Source of the DNA: Vicinamibacterales bacterium
GTDB taxonomy: Bacteria > Acidobacteriota > Vicinamibacteria > Vicinamibacterales > UBA8438
Assembly: GCA_958296065.1 (NCBI GenBank)
Contig: CATQHX010000070.1
Coordinates: 62,001-126,000, forward strand
Length of the DNA: 64,000 nt
Direction of reading: 5' to 3'
Shown here: positions 52,669 through 61,247 of the stretch, one piece after another
Layout: each line of letters begins with the position of its first letter
Position numbering within the stretch: the stretch's first letter is position 1
The notes under the pieces: generated by a model
What the model saw: the letters and a program-made list of their open reading frames with translations, nothing else
Told to the model about the DNA's origin: nothing
Databases searched by the model: none
Made by a program: the position numbers and the translations under genes

Positions 52669-53292
52669 CTACGGACGGGTCTGCTCCTCGTGCCAGCCCG
52701 GGTGGTGGTGCCGGGCCCAGCGCGCCGTGACCGTGCCGTCGATCATCGCCCGGGCGGTCCCCGGATACGCGATGGTGCCGAGGTAGACGTGGACGATCAG
52801 CAGCAGGCCGCCGCCGAGGGTCGCGAGGTAGTGCGCGAGGCGCATCCACTGCAAGAGGCCGGAACCGAAAAACTCGGGGAACCAGAGCGGCACGCCGCTG
52901 ACGACGAAGACGACGGCCAGCAGGCCCTGGAACCAGAAGAACATCTTCTGGCCGGCGTTGTACTTCCCGGCCGGCGGCACGTTCGCGGAATCGCGGGTCG
53001 CATAGGCACGCATTGCGCGCAGCCAGCGCCAGTCGACGTCGCTGAGGAACATGTCGCGGATCCAGATGGCGATCATGAACCCCATGCCGATCCCGAACAG
53101 CACGCCGACCCACGGATGCAGCACCCGTGCCGACGGACCGCCACCCAGCAGTGCGGTCAGCCAGAAGAGCGCCGGGTAGGCGAACGCGAGGCCGGTCGCC
53201 AGCAGGAGGACGAACGTCACCCCCACCACCCAGTGGACGATCCGCTCGGCGAAGTTGAAGCGATGGAGTATCCGGTCGGCCATGTCAGCCAT
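52669..53292 (-). CDS. Formate dehydrogenase cytochrome b subunit (gamma)
   Basis: 207 residues; an ATG at 53283 is a second start. Four helices: IVHWVVGVTFVLLLATGLAF, VGVLFGIGMGFMIAIWIRD, MFFWFQGLLAVVFVVSG and LAHYLATLGGGLLLIVHVY. Heme-ligating His lie in RFNFAERIVHW, VLHPW, LAHYLAT and VHVYLGT, as in FdnI/FdoI. Passes electrons from formate oxidation to the quinone pool. Last subunit gene of the fdh set. Confidence 0.93.
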   Translation of the reverse strand: MADMADRILHRFNFAERIVHWVVGVTFVLLLATGLAFAYPALFWLTALLGGGPSARVLHPWVGVLFGIGMGFMIAIWIRDMFLSDVDWRWLRAMRAYATRDSANVPPAGKYNAGQKMFFWFQGLLAVVFVVSGVPLWFPEFFGSGLLQWMRLAHYLATLGGGLLLIVHVYLGTIAYPGTARAMIDGTVTARWARHHHPGWHEEQTRP

Positions 53293-53314
53293 GCGTCGGT
53301 AGTGCGGCCCTGGT

Positions 53315-54214
53315 TCAAGCCGCCGCGCCGGTGTCGCCGCGCGGTTCGTGATCCTCGTGTTCCTCCAGCCGCTCGGGCCCGTAGCGGAGGAAGTGCCCCA
53401 CCACGCCGAGGACGCCGAAGCCCATCAGGTACGCGCCGATGCGCTTGAGGAAACCGAGCGCGGTCATCGGGGTCGGACTGGCCGTCGGATCCGACGGCAG
53501 GCTGTAGTCCGCCAGGCGGTCGCCGTGCGGGACCACGTACATCATGTGCGTGCCGCCGACGCCGGCCGGGTTGTAGACGGCCGCGTTGTCGTAGCCGCGC
53601 GCGTTGAGCGTCTCGACCTTCTGATCGGCCAGGGCCAGCATGTCGTCCTTGCTGCCCCAGGAGATCGCGTTGGTTGGGCAGGTCTTGACGCACGCCGGCT
53701 CCAGCCCCGCCTCGACCCGGTCGACGCACATGTTGCACTTGGAGACCTTGCGCGTGTGCACGTCGAAGCGCGGAATGTCGAACGGGCAGCCGGTGACGCA
53801 GTACTGGCAGCCGATGCAGTTCTCCTGGTTGAAGTCGACGATGCCGTTCGTGTACTGGACGATCGCGCCCGGCGCGGGACAGGCGAACAGGCAGCCCGGA
53901 TCCTCGCAGTGCAGGCAGGCGTCCTTCTTGATCAGCCAGTTGAGGTTGCCGTCGACCTCCACCTCGTTGAAGCGCATCAGCAGCCACGTCTTCGGGCTCA
54001 GGTCCTTGTGGCTCTGGTAGCTGCCGAAGTTGGCGGTCGGCTCGACGCCGAGGTCGTTCCACTCCTTGCAGGCGACCTCGCAACCCTTGCAGCCGATGCA
54101 GGCCCCGATGTCGACCAGCTTGGCGTAGGACGGCCCGGCCGAGCGCAGCGCGCTGATCGGGATGTAGGCGTCCGGGGTAGCCGAGACGCGGCGGATGGAG
54201 AGGGTATCTGCCAT
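53315..54214 (-). CDS. Formate dehydrogenase iron-sulfur subunit (beta)
   Basis: 299 residues. Four ferredoxin-like clusters are readable: CIGCKGCEVACKEWNDLG, CLHCEDPGCLFACPAPGAIV, CIGCQYCVTGCPFDIPRFD and CNMCVDRVEAGLEPACVKTC. A single C-terminal membrane helix (MGFGVLGVVGHFLRYG) anchors it, like FdnH. Transfers electrons from the catalytic subunit to the cytochrome b. Between alpha and gamma genes, same strand. Confidence 0.95.
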   Translation of the reverse strand: MADTLSIRRVSATPDAYIPISALRSAGPSYAKLVDIGACIGCKGCEVACKEWNDLGVEPTANFGSYQSHKDLSPKTWLLMRFNEVEVDGNLNWLIKKDACLHCEDPGCLFACPAPGAIVQYTNGIVDFNQENCIGCQYCVTGCPFDIPRFDVHTRKVSKCNMCVDRVEAGLEPACVKTCPTNAISWGSKDDMLALADQKVETLNARGYDNAAVYNPAGVGGTHMMYVVPHGDRLADYSLPSDPTASPTPMTALGFLKRIGAYLMGFGVLGVVGHFLRYGPERLEEHEDHEPRGDTGAAA

Positions 54215-54279
54215 GGGCGGTTACTCGACTCTTGCCTTCGGGTGCGGCCGCGGGGCGCTACCCCGGTCTCGGTTCTCCA

Positions 54280-57264
54280 TCAGGCGCGCTCGATATTGAC
54301 CAGGAACGACTTGAACTCCGGGCAGCGGGTGTTCGCGTCCCCGACGAACGGCGTCAGCAGGTTGGCCATCGATCCCTGTGTGATCCCGATGAAGCCCCAG
54401 TGCACCGGAATGCCGACCGTCCAGACCACCCTGCCGTTGACGCGCAGCGGCTTGATGCGCTTGGTGACTATAGCCGTCCCCTGCACCTCGCCCCGCTTCG
54501 ACCACACGCGCACCTGGCTGCCGTTCGGGATCCCCTTCTCCTCGGCCAGCCCTTCGGGCAGCTCGACGAAGAAGTCCGGCATCGTCTCGACCAGCAGCGG
54601 CACGTTGCTCGTCACGAAGTGCTCGCGCTCGACCACGCGGTAGACGGTGCAGGCGTAGGGGAAGTCGTCGTCGCCGGTGGCCAGCGTCTCGCGCACGCCG
54701 TCGTACCAGCGGATGACCGGGTTGATCGGCACGTTGTCGTGCAGCGCGTTGGGCGACGGGCTCTCGACCGGCTCGTAGTGCTCCGAGAACGGGCCGTCCG
54801 CGAGGTGGCTGCTGAACAGGCGGGCCACCCCCTCCTCGGTCATGATGAAGGCGCCGGCCGCGTCCGGCGGCGTCGTCCGGCCGTAGTCCGGGACGTCGCC
54901 GATCCACTCGCGCCCGTTCCAGGCGATGCCGGCGCGGCTCTGATCCCAGGGCCTTCCGTCGGCGTCGGCCGACGCGCGGTTGTAGAGGACGCGGCGGTTG
55001 GCCGGCCAACTGAACGCCCAGTCGTGGTGCATCCCCAGGCCCGTCGGGTCGGCGGTGCCCCGCCGCTGCATCTGGTTGCCCGCCTCGGTGTAGCTGCCGG
55101 TGTAGATCCAGTTGCCGGAGGTCGTCGACCCGTCGTCGGCCAGCTCGCCGAACGACGACAGCAGCCTGCCGGTGGTCCGATCGTAGCCGTTGATCTCCTT
55201 CGCCAGCTCGACCATGGTCGGCTCGCGCGGGTTCAGGTAGTCCCACGTCAGATGCTGGATGGCATCGTTCCAGGCGCCGCCCTCGGCCTGGTACAGCTCC
55301 TTCACGCGCCAGAACAGCTCGGACAGGATCCAGGTATCGGGCTGGACGCCGATCGGCGGGTCGACCGCCTTCTCCTTCCACTGCGCCCAGCGCCCGCTGT
55401 TGGTGAACGAGCCGTCGCGCTCGATCCAGTGCGAGGACGGCAGGTACAGCACCTCGGTGTCGATCTGCGACGGGTCCATCCCCGGCGCCTTCCAGAACTC
55501 GGCCGAGTCGAGCATGAACGGATCGATGACCACCTTCCACTTGAGCTTCGACATCGCGTCGAGCAGGCGGGGAACGTCCGGCCCGGCGAGCAGCGGATTG
55601 AACCCGAGGGCCACGAAGCCCTCCAGCGTCCCCTGGCGCGCCTTGTCCCAGATCGTCAGCCACGTGGCGTCGCCGTCCTGCTTGGCCAGGTAGTCGTACG
55701 CGAAGTCGTTCTCCGGCGTCGCGTGCTCGCCGAACCACGCCTTCATCTGCGAGACGTAGAACTTCGGGTAGTTGCCCCAGTAGTTGACGGTGTCGGGGAC
55801 CAGCGGCCGCGGCGTCGAGTCGTCCAGGTGCGCCGCCAGCGACTGCTGCGGCGGCGTCGGCACCTTGAGATAGCCGGGCAGGATGCCGGCGACGATGGCG
55901 TGGTCTGTCGCCCCCTGCACGTTGGCGTGCCCGCGCAACGCGTTGATGCCGCCGCCGGGCCGGCCGATGTTCCCGAGCAGCAACTGCAGGATCGCCGCGG
56001 TGCGGATGATCTGGCTGCCGACCGTGTGCATCGTCCAGCCGACCGCGTACATGATCGTCCCGACCCGGTCGGCACGCCCCGTCGAGCAGATGATCTCGGC
56101 CATCCGCAGGAACTCGTCGGCCGAGCAGCCGGCGATGTCGGCGACCACCTCGGGCGTGTAGCGTTCGTAATGCTGCTTCAGGAGCTGGAAGACCGAGCGC
56201 GGGTGCTCGAGCGACGGGTCGCGGCGGACGTAGCCGTCCGGGCTCCGCTCGTAGTCCCAGGCCGTCTTGTCGTAGTTGCTGGCCGCCTCGTCGAACCCCG
56301 CGAACAGCCCGTCGGCGAAGCCGTACTGGTCGCCGACGACGAACGTCGCGTTCGTGTGGGCGCGCACGTAGTCGGCGTGGTGCAGGTCGTTCTCGAGCGC
56401 GTAGCGGATCAGGCCGCCGAGGACGGCAATGTCCGAGCCGGGCCGGATCTGCATGTGGCGGTCGGCAACCGCCGACGTGCGGGTGAAGCGCGGATCGATG
56501 GTGATGAGCTTCGCGCCCCGGTTGTCACGCGCCTCGACCGCCCACTTGAACCCGCAGGGATGGTTCTCGGCCGGGTTGGCGCCCATCACCAGGATGACGT
56601 CGGTGTTCTTGATGTCCTTCCAGTGGTTGGTCATCGCCCCGCGGCCGAACGTGGCGGCCAGACTGGCCACCGTGGGGCTGTGTCATATGCGGGCCTGATG
56701 GTCTATGTAGACTAGGCCCATCGCGCGCATCGTCTTCGTGATGAGGTAGGCGTCCTCGTTGGAGACGGTGGCGCTGCCGACCCAGGCGACCCCGTCGGCG
56801 CGGTTGACGACGCGGCCCTGATCGTCCCGCTCGCGGAACGAGGCATCGCGCGAGTCCTTGAACTTGCGCGCGAACCAGTCCATCGCCGTGTCCCAGTCGA
56901 CCTCTTCCCACTCGGCGGCGCCGGCCCGTCGCAGCAGCGGCTGGTGCCGCAGCCGCGGGCTGATGGCAAGCTGCATCTGCGACGCGCCCTTCGGGCACAG
57001 CGTGCCGCCGTTTATGGGGCTGTCGGGGTCGCCCTCGACGTGGATGACGGTGTTCTTCGTGTTCAGGCCGCCGCTGCCGTGGACGTAGGCGATGGTCCCG
57101 CAGCCGACCGCGCAGTACGGGCAGACCGTGCGGTACTCGGTGGCGTTGCGGATCTTGAGCTGGCGGACCGCAGCATGCGCCGGTCGGAGATCGAAGCCGA
57201 GCGCGCTGACGGCGAGGCCGCCGGTGACCGAGGCCTTCAGGAACGTGCGGCGGGAGATGTCCAT
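54280..57264 (-). CDS. Selenocysteine-containing formate dehydrogenase catalytic subunit (alpha)
   Basis: 994 codons including an in-frame TGA at 56683-56685 (residue 194). Tat signal SRRTFLKASVTGG. Iron-sulfur motif Cys48, Cys51, Cys55 and Cys90 (CPYCAVGCG...TLCPKG). The TGA context HQARI-U-HSPTVASLAATFGR equals the Sec site of E. coli FdnG/FdoG, and both flanks are strongly homologous. A hairpin like bacterial SECIS follows directly. Residues after it continue with MTNHWKDIKNTDVILVMGAN and GSDIAVLGGLI, the molybdopterin fold. Binds bis-MGD with Mo or W; oxidises formate in the periplasm. Confidence 0.95.
56653..56685 (-). promoter_or_regulatory. UGA selenocysteine codon and SECIS-like hairpin
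   Basis: After TGA (56685-56683) come 11 bases, then GGTGGCCA-GTC-TGGCCGCC (56671-56653), an 8-pair stem with one G-U pair and an apical GU. In the E. coli fdhF SECIS, as I recall it, the spacing from UGA to stem is also 11 bases and the loop also contains GU, the SelB contact. Confidence 0.85.
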
Positions 57265-57284
57265 AGGCGATTCGTGCTCTGGTG

Positions 57285-57290
57285 GTTATA
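57285..57290 (-). promoter_or_regulatory. Putative -10 for fdh operon with small inverted repeat
   Basis: TATAAC on the minus strand, inside GTGGTTATACCAC (57282-57294), a near-perfect inverted repeat. About 20 bases before the ATG at 57264. A regulator could bind over the -10. Confidence 0.4.
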
Positions 57291-57339
57291 CCACAGCGGA
57301 CGGCATCGCATCGTACGGTCGGCGGTGCCCGCCGTTCGG

Positions 57340-57677
57340 GGGCGGCGGGCCGACATGTACATCAGCACGCTTCGGTCCTACCGCCGCGAACGCATGCCGG
57401 TCTATCCCGACGCGGCGTACAGCAACCTGGCGCCGGACTGGGTGTGCGAAATACTCTCGCCCTCGACCCGCAAGCTCGACCTGCATGGCAAGCGCCCCGT
57501 CTACCCACGGGAGGGGGTCGGGCATCTCTGGCTGGTGGACCCGACGGATCGCACCCTGGAGGCTTCGAACTGCGCGAGGGAGAGTGGGTACTGATCGCGA
57601 CCGCGCAGGACGACGCCCCGGTCCGCATCCGCCCCTTCGAGGCGGTTACCTTCAGCCTCGGCGATCTGTGGCCCTGA
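57340..57677 (+). pseudogene. Uma2-type (DUF820) nuclease gene remnant
   Basis: Recognisable C-terminal half of a Uma2-family PD-(D/E)XK-like protein: YRRERMPVYPDAAYSNLAPD, WVCEILSPSTRKLDLHGKRP, GVGHLWLVDPTDRTLEA. At about 57565 one base is missing; the ending FELREGEWVLIATAQDDAPV with SLGDLWP lies in another frame. The N-terminal half is absent. Inactive. Confidence 0.65.
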
Positions 57678-57714
57678 GTGCTCCACGCCCGGTACGCACC
57701 CGGCCGACGGCGTG

Positions 57715-57893
57715 TTACGCATCCTCCCGCCAGAGAATCGACTGCTCCGGCTCGTCGGTCCGGTCGCCCGCGATCCGGCCGACGACACCGGTGTCCAAAT
57801 CGATGCCGACAGCCGCGCCAGCCGCAACGCCACCGTCCCGCGCAGCACGTCCGCGCGCGAACGGCAGGTCTCGAAGATCGGACGGACGCTCAT
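57715..57893 (-). pseudogene. Two juxtaposed gene fragments in different frames
   Basis: An ATG at 57893 overlaps the preceding stop and opens MSVRPIFETCRSRADVLRGT, in the style of DUF499-type P-loop proteins, then the sense is lost. In another frame a coherent tail GIDLDTGVVGRIAGDRTDEP and SILWREDA runs to a TAA at 57715. An internal deletion of a much larger gene would give this. Identity is a guess. Confidence 0.3.
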
Positions 57894-58981
57894 CGACCCT
57901 GGCCGGCGGAAGGATCACCCCCCGTCTGCGGGATCGGCGCGAACGGCACCGCCGGCTCCCGCACGCCGGGATGCCCGGCCTGGATGCGCTGCTGCGACAC
58001 CAGCGCCGCGGCGTCGATAGCCTGCTGCTCGTCGGCGCGCCCGGCGCTGAGCAGGTTCACCATGGCATGGTTGCCCTCGTGGCAGGCGTACTCGAACAGC
58101 GTGACGCCGGGGGCCGAGCGGTGCATCGGGATGGCCGCGGTGTAGGGCACGGCGAAGGTCTGCGGATCCTCGACCGTCACCCGGTAGTCGATGGTGTTGG
58201 CGTCGACCAGGGTGAAGCGCTCGGTCAGCCGCAGGGTCTCCCCCGAGCTGCGCGGCCCGGTCGGGGTGACGTGCGACGGCTGGTAGTCGCCGCCGTCGAG
58301 CTTGCCGTTGAAGTGCAGGGTCTCGACGACCAGCGTGTCGCCCTCCCAGCGCCCGCGGCCGTCGCCGAGCCACTGGCGGACGGCCCCGGAGGCGTGCGGA
58401 CGCCCGTCCAGCGGGACGATGCGCGCCTCGTGGATCATCTCCATCAGCAGGACGAAGTGATCCGGCGTCTGGAAGATCTGGTAGTTGGCGTTGTACAGCG
58501 TCGGGATCATCGCCGTCGGCAGGGTGCGCGAGATGCACCGCTCCCAGTTGTTGCGGTCGCGCCACGAATCGGCTTCGCCGCGGCCGGCCCGCGCGTTCTC
58601 GCGGTCGATGAGGCGCTGCACCCCCTGCTGGGCCATCCGGATGCGCCCGTCCGGCGGATCGATAATCAGCGACTCGCGCTCGATGTTGCCGGCCTGCTCC
58701 AGCCAGCCGGCGCCGGTGCCCCGCGTGGCCTCGATGACCGCCTGCTGCGCCTGCCGCCCCAGGGCCTGCTCCTCGCTCGTCAGCCGCTCGAGCGGCGTGG
58801 TAGTCGAGTTGTTCCAGACACCCTGGAAGTCGGGAGCACCCCAGGGGGTGCGCGGCAGCTCGGACTCGTCGGACGCAAGGCGATCCGGCGTCCACTGCGC
58901 AAAGGCCGGGGTGGTCGTGAGCACGGCCACCAGAAGGGTAAGGAGACCGGCGAAGCCGAAGGGACGACGCGTGCTGTTCAT
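57890..58981 (-). CDS. Exported protein of unknown function
   Basis: 363 residues from an ATG at 58981 with GGAGG 8 bases upstream. Signal peptide (GLLTLLVAVLTTTPAFAQWT), then LPRTPWGAPDFQGVWNNSTT, a lead shared by many secreted acidobacterial proteins of unknown function (PDFQGVW). Middle contains WLGDGRGRWEGDTLVVETLH and FEYACHEGNHAMVNLLSAGR near the end. No catalytic motif recognised. It stands between fdh genes and fdhD but need not be related. Confidence 0.8.
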   Translation of the reverse strand: MNSTRRPFGFAGLLTLLVAVLTTTPAFAQWTPDRLASDESELPRTPWGAPDFQGVWNNSTTTPLERLTSEEQALGRQAQQAVIEATRGTGAGWLEQAGNIERESLIIDPPDGRIRMAQQGVQRLIDRENARAGRGEADSWRDRNNWERCISRTLPTAMIPTLYNANYQIFQTPDHFVLLMEMIHEARIVPLDGRPHASGAVRQWLGDGRGRWEGDTLVVETLHFNGKLDGGDYQPSHVTPTGPRSSGETLRLTERFTLVDANTIDYRVTVEDPQTFAVPYTAAIPMHRSAPGVTLFEYACHEGNHAMVNLLSAGRADEQQAIDAAALVSQQRIQAGHPGVREPAVPFAPIPQTGGDPSAGQGR

Positions 58982-59005
58982 TCTGCGATCCTCCAAATCC
59001 ACGGC

Positions 59006-59011
59006 AGTATA
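59006..59011 (-). promoter_or_regulatory. -10 box for exported protein gene
   Basis: TATACT on the minus strand, 24 bases from the ATG at 58981; a leader of about 17 bases includes the GGAGG. Confidence 0.5.
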
Positions 59012-59149
59012 GGCCGGCCGGAGCCCGGGAGCCGAGTTGCAGGCTCTCCAGGCCGGAAGCGCATCCCGGGTGGCCGAGCCCGGGAGTCTTCACCGCGGAG
59101 GCTCGCGCCAGCGGGACTCGCAACGCAACCGTAAACGCCCCGCCGGCAC

Positions 59150-59253
59150 GGTGGTGTCTTGCCGGGCGCGTGGCGACGGCCTCGGCCGGATACCGGAGCG
59201 CATGCAGGGGAACATTCTGGCTCGGTGATGTCCTGCTGGGCGCGTGGCGACGG
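59150..59253. repeat. 30-bp direct repeats in a gene-free gap
   Basis: 59150-59179 and 59224-59253 are direct repeats identical at 27 of 30 positions (all three differences are transitions), sharing GGGCGCGTGGCGACGG. The gap 58982-59308 has no convincing gene on either strand. Confidence 0.55.
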
Positions 59254-59296
59254 AGTCCGCAACGGTGCCGCACCGATGCGACGCTCCGCCCGGGAC

Positions 59297-59302
59297 TATG
59301 AT
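59297..59302 (+). promoter_or_regulatory. -10 box for leaderless fdhD
   Basis: TATGAT, ending 6 bases (CCACGC) before the fdhD ATG. Confidence 0.55.
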
Positions 59303-59308
59303 CCACGC

Positions 59309-60157
59309 ATGCCACCCGACGTCGCGCACTCGCCGGGGCTCCGGTCCGTCGCCGTCCGGCGCCGGGGAGAGGTGCTCGAGCAGGACTTGGTCGTCGTGGA
59401 GGAGCCGCTCGAGATATGGCTCGACGCCAAGCCCCTGGTCGTCACGATGCGCACGCCCGGCGATGATGAAGAGCTCGCGGCGGGCTTTCTCCATGCAGAG
59501 GGAGTGCTCGGCGACGGCACAGGGATCGCGTCGCTCCGCACGGTCGCGGGGGAACGAGCGAACGGCGGCGGGCCGGCGCGCATCAAGGTGACGGCCTTCG
59601 CGGGAGACCGCGTCGAGGTCACGCTGGCGGGTTCCACGGACCACCCTGCCCCGGCGGCCGGGTCCGTTACGCCGGAGCGCGAGTTCCGGGCCACCGCTGC
59701 CTGCGGGGTCTGCGGCAAGGAGTCGATCGACGACCTGGACCAGGAGCTGCCGCCGATTTCACCGGTCGGGTGCCGTCCTGCCCTCTTCGAGGCGCTGCCC
59801 GAGCGGCTCCGCGCGGCGCAGACGCTGTTCGACGCGACCGGCGGCATCCACGCCGCCGGCATTTTCGCCCTGGACGGTGACTTGCTTTGCGTACGGGAGG
59901 ACATCGGCCGTCATAACGCGGTCGACAAGGTGATCGGCCACTTCGTGCTGCGCGGCGAGATGCCCCTCCGCGACCGGATCCTGGTCGTCAGCGGCCGCGC
60001 CGGCTTCGAGCTGGTGCAGAAGGCGCTGATGGCGGCCATCCCGGCCATGGTCTCGGTGGGCGCCGCGTCGAGTGTGGCCGTCGACATGGCGACAGCGGCC
60101 GGCATGACCCTCTATTCCTTCGCCGGGCGCGGGCGGGGCAACCTGCACGTGGCGTGA
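59309..60157 (+). CDS. fdhD: Formate dehydrogenase sulfurtransferase FdhD
   Basis: 282 residues from an ATG 6 bases after TATGAT. FdhD motifs: EEPLEIWLDAKPLVVTMRTP, AAGFLHAEGVL, TAACGVCGKESIDDL with the essential CxxC, GGIHAAGIFALDGDLLCVRE and DIGRHNAVDKVIGHFV. FdhD passes sulfur from IscS to the bis-MGD cofactor, required for formate dehydrogenase activity. It is transcribed opposite to the subunit genes. Confidence 0.95.
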   Translation: MPPDVAHSPGLRSVAVRRRGEVLEQDLVVVEEPLEIWLDAKPLVVTMRTPGDDEELAAGFLHAEGVLGDGTGIASLRTVAGERANGGGPARIKVTAFAGDRVEVTLAGSTDHPAPAAGSVTPEREFRATAACGVCGKESIDDLDQELPPISPVGCRPALFEALPERLRAAQTLFDATGGIHAAGIFALDGDLLCVREDIGRHNAVDKVIGHFVLRGEMPLRDRILVVSGRAGFELVQKALMAAIPAMVSVGAASSVAVDMATAAGMTLYSFAGRGRGNLHVA

Positions 60158-60249
60158 CCGCTTCCCGACCGACTCCGAGCGCACATCGACCGGACGGCGT
60201 ACACGAGCCGCCGTCCACCTTGGCCTTGGACAGTCTCCGACTCGGCGGG

Positions 60250-60258
60250 TGCTACGAT
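60250..60258 (+). promoter_or_regulatory. Extended -10 box before coiled-coil gene
   Basis: TGCTACGAT (extended -10, TACGAT). It covers an in-frame ATG at 60257, so translation should start further downstream. Confidence 0.4.
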
Positions 60259-60322
60259 GAGGCAGGAGGTCGCAACGCCTACGGCGGGCGGGCGATCACC
60301 TCAAGCGACACCGAGCGTGGCG

Positions 60323-60634
60323 ATGGCAACGGCGCAGTTGGACCAGACCGCGGACAACATCGAGCGTCGAGTCGATCGGATCGAGCAGGTCCTGCCGACT
60401 CTCGCCACGAAGAAAGACCTGACGGCCACCGGGAAACAACTGCGGGGCGAGATCAAGGACACCGAAGAGCGCCTGCGGGACGAGATCAAGGACACCGAAG
60501 AGCGCCTGCGGAGCGAGATCAAGGACGCCGAGCAGCGCACGCGAACCCACTTCGACGTGGTGGCCGAAAGTCTGCGCGACGACATCCAGCTCGTCGCCGA
60601 GGCCGTCGCGACCCTCGCCGAACGCGAGCGGTAG
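60323..60634 (+). CDS. Small coiled-coil protein with 11-residue tandem repeats
   Basis: About 103 residues from an ATG at 60323. Opens with QLDQTADNIERRVDRIEQVL, then TLATKKDLTATGKQLRG, three units of EIKDTEERLRD, and a tail HFDVVAESLRDDIQLVAEAV. The 11-residue periodicity fits a right-handed coiled coil as in apolipoprotein-like or DUF1640-type proteins. Role unknown; perhaps membrane associated or oligomeric. Stands alone between fdhD and the DUF1579 gene. Confidence 0.65.
   Translation: MATAQLDQTADNIERRVDRIEQVLPTLATKKDLTATGKQLRGEIKDTEERLRDEIKDTEERLRSEIKDAEQRTRTHFDVVAESLRDDIQLVAEAVATLAERER
60449..60547 (+). repeat. Three 33-bp tandem repeats
   Basis: Units begin at 60449, 60482 and 60515. 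The first two are almost identical in DNA; the third has diverged at several bases. In frame with the coiled-coil gene. Confidence 0.85.
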
Positions 60635-60693
60635 GCCGAGTATCGCCCCGATCGCCACACCACGGGCAGAGCCCCGAGAGCCGGCAACTGGAA

Positions 60694-61200
60694 ATGAGAG
60701 GATTGGACCGCCTGGCGGGATGCGCGGGATGCTGGCAGGGATCGAGCCGTTTGCACGATCCTCACACCGGCAGGCCGGAAGATACGACGTCGACGGCGGT
60801 CCTGAGCCCGCTGCTCGGCGGACGGTTCATCCGCCTGGACTACACGTGGAGCTACCAGGGCACCGGGCAGGAAGGCTCCATCCTGATCGGCCACCAATCC
60901 GATCGCGGGAGAGCGACCGCCCACTGGATCGATTCCTGGCACATGGCGAACGGCGTGATGGCGTGCGAGGGCGCCGTCGAGCCCGACGGCACCGTCGCCG
61001 TGCACGGCAGCTACGCGGCGCCGCCCGGCCCGGACTGGGGATGGCGGATCGCGATTCGGCCCGGCGACGGGTCGGCGCTGCAGGTCGTCATGCACAACGT
61101 CACTCCCGACGGGCAGGAAGCGCTGGCGGTAGAAGCGACGTACGCGCGCACGGATTCCGCAGTGACCGCGCCGCTCGCGATCACTGCGCCGTCGAGGTAG
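60694..61200 (+). CDS. DUF1579-type protein
   Basis: 168 residues from an ATG at 60694. LAGCWQGSSRLHDP-like lead (Leu-Ala-Gly-Cys-x-x-Cys-Trp-x-Gly) and SPLLGGRFIRLDYTWSYQG then HWIDSWHMANGVMACEG match DUF1579, a lipocalin-like beta barrel of unknown function. No signal peptide. Ends 48 bases before the ABC transporter gene. Confidence 0.75.
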   Translation: MRGLDRLAGCAGCWQGSSRLHDPHTGRPEDTTSTAVLSPLLGGRFIRLDYTWSYQGTGQEGSILIGHQSDRGRATAHWIDSWHMANGVMACEGAVEPDGTVAVHGSYAAPPGPDWGWRIAIRPGDGSALQVVMHNVTPDGQEALAVEATYARTDSAVTAPLAITAPSR

Positions 61201-61247
61201 GAACGACGTACGCGCGCGGATTCCGCCGCCGGAGAATCTCGCAACTG

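Noticed and set aside
56683-56685. TGA as a nonsense mutation that inactivates formate dehydrogenase
   Set aside because: It sits exactly at the conserved Sec position, both flanks are fully conserved in the same frame, and a SECIS-like hairpin follows.
54232-59134. Open frames of 827 and 680 codons on the plus strand over the fdh and exported-protein genes
   Set aside because: Shadows of conserved minus-strand genes; no motif content.
59090-59644. 184-codon minus-strand frame over the start of fdhD
   Set aside because: Antisense to conserved FdhD sequence, and its remaining part encodes only the DNA direct repeat.
60720-61247. Long N-terminal extension of the first ABC transporter
   Set aside because: It overlaps the DUF1579 gene in another frame and is Arg/Gly-rich; transporter similarity begins at 61248.
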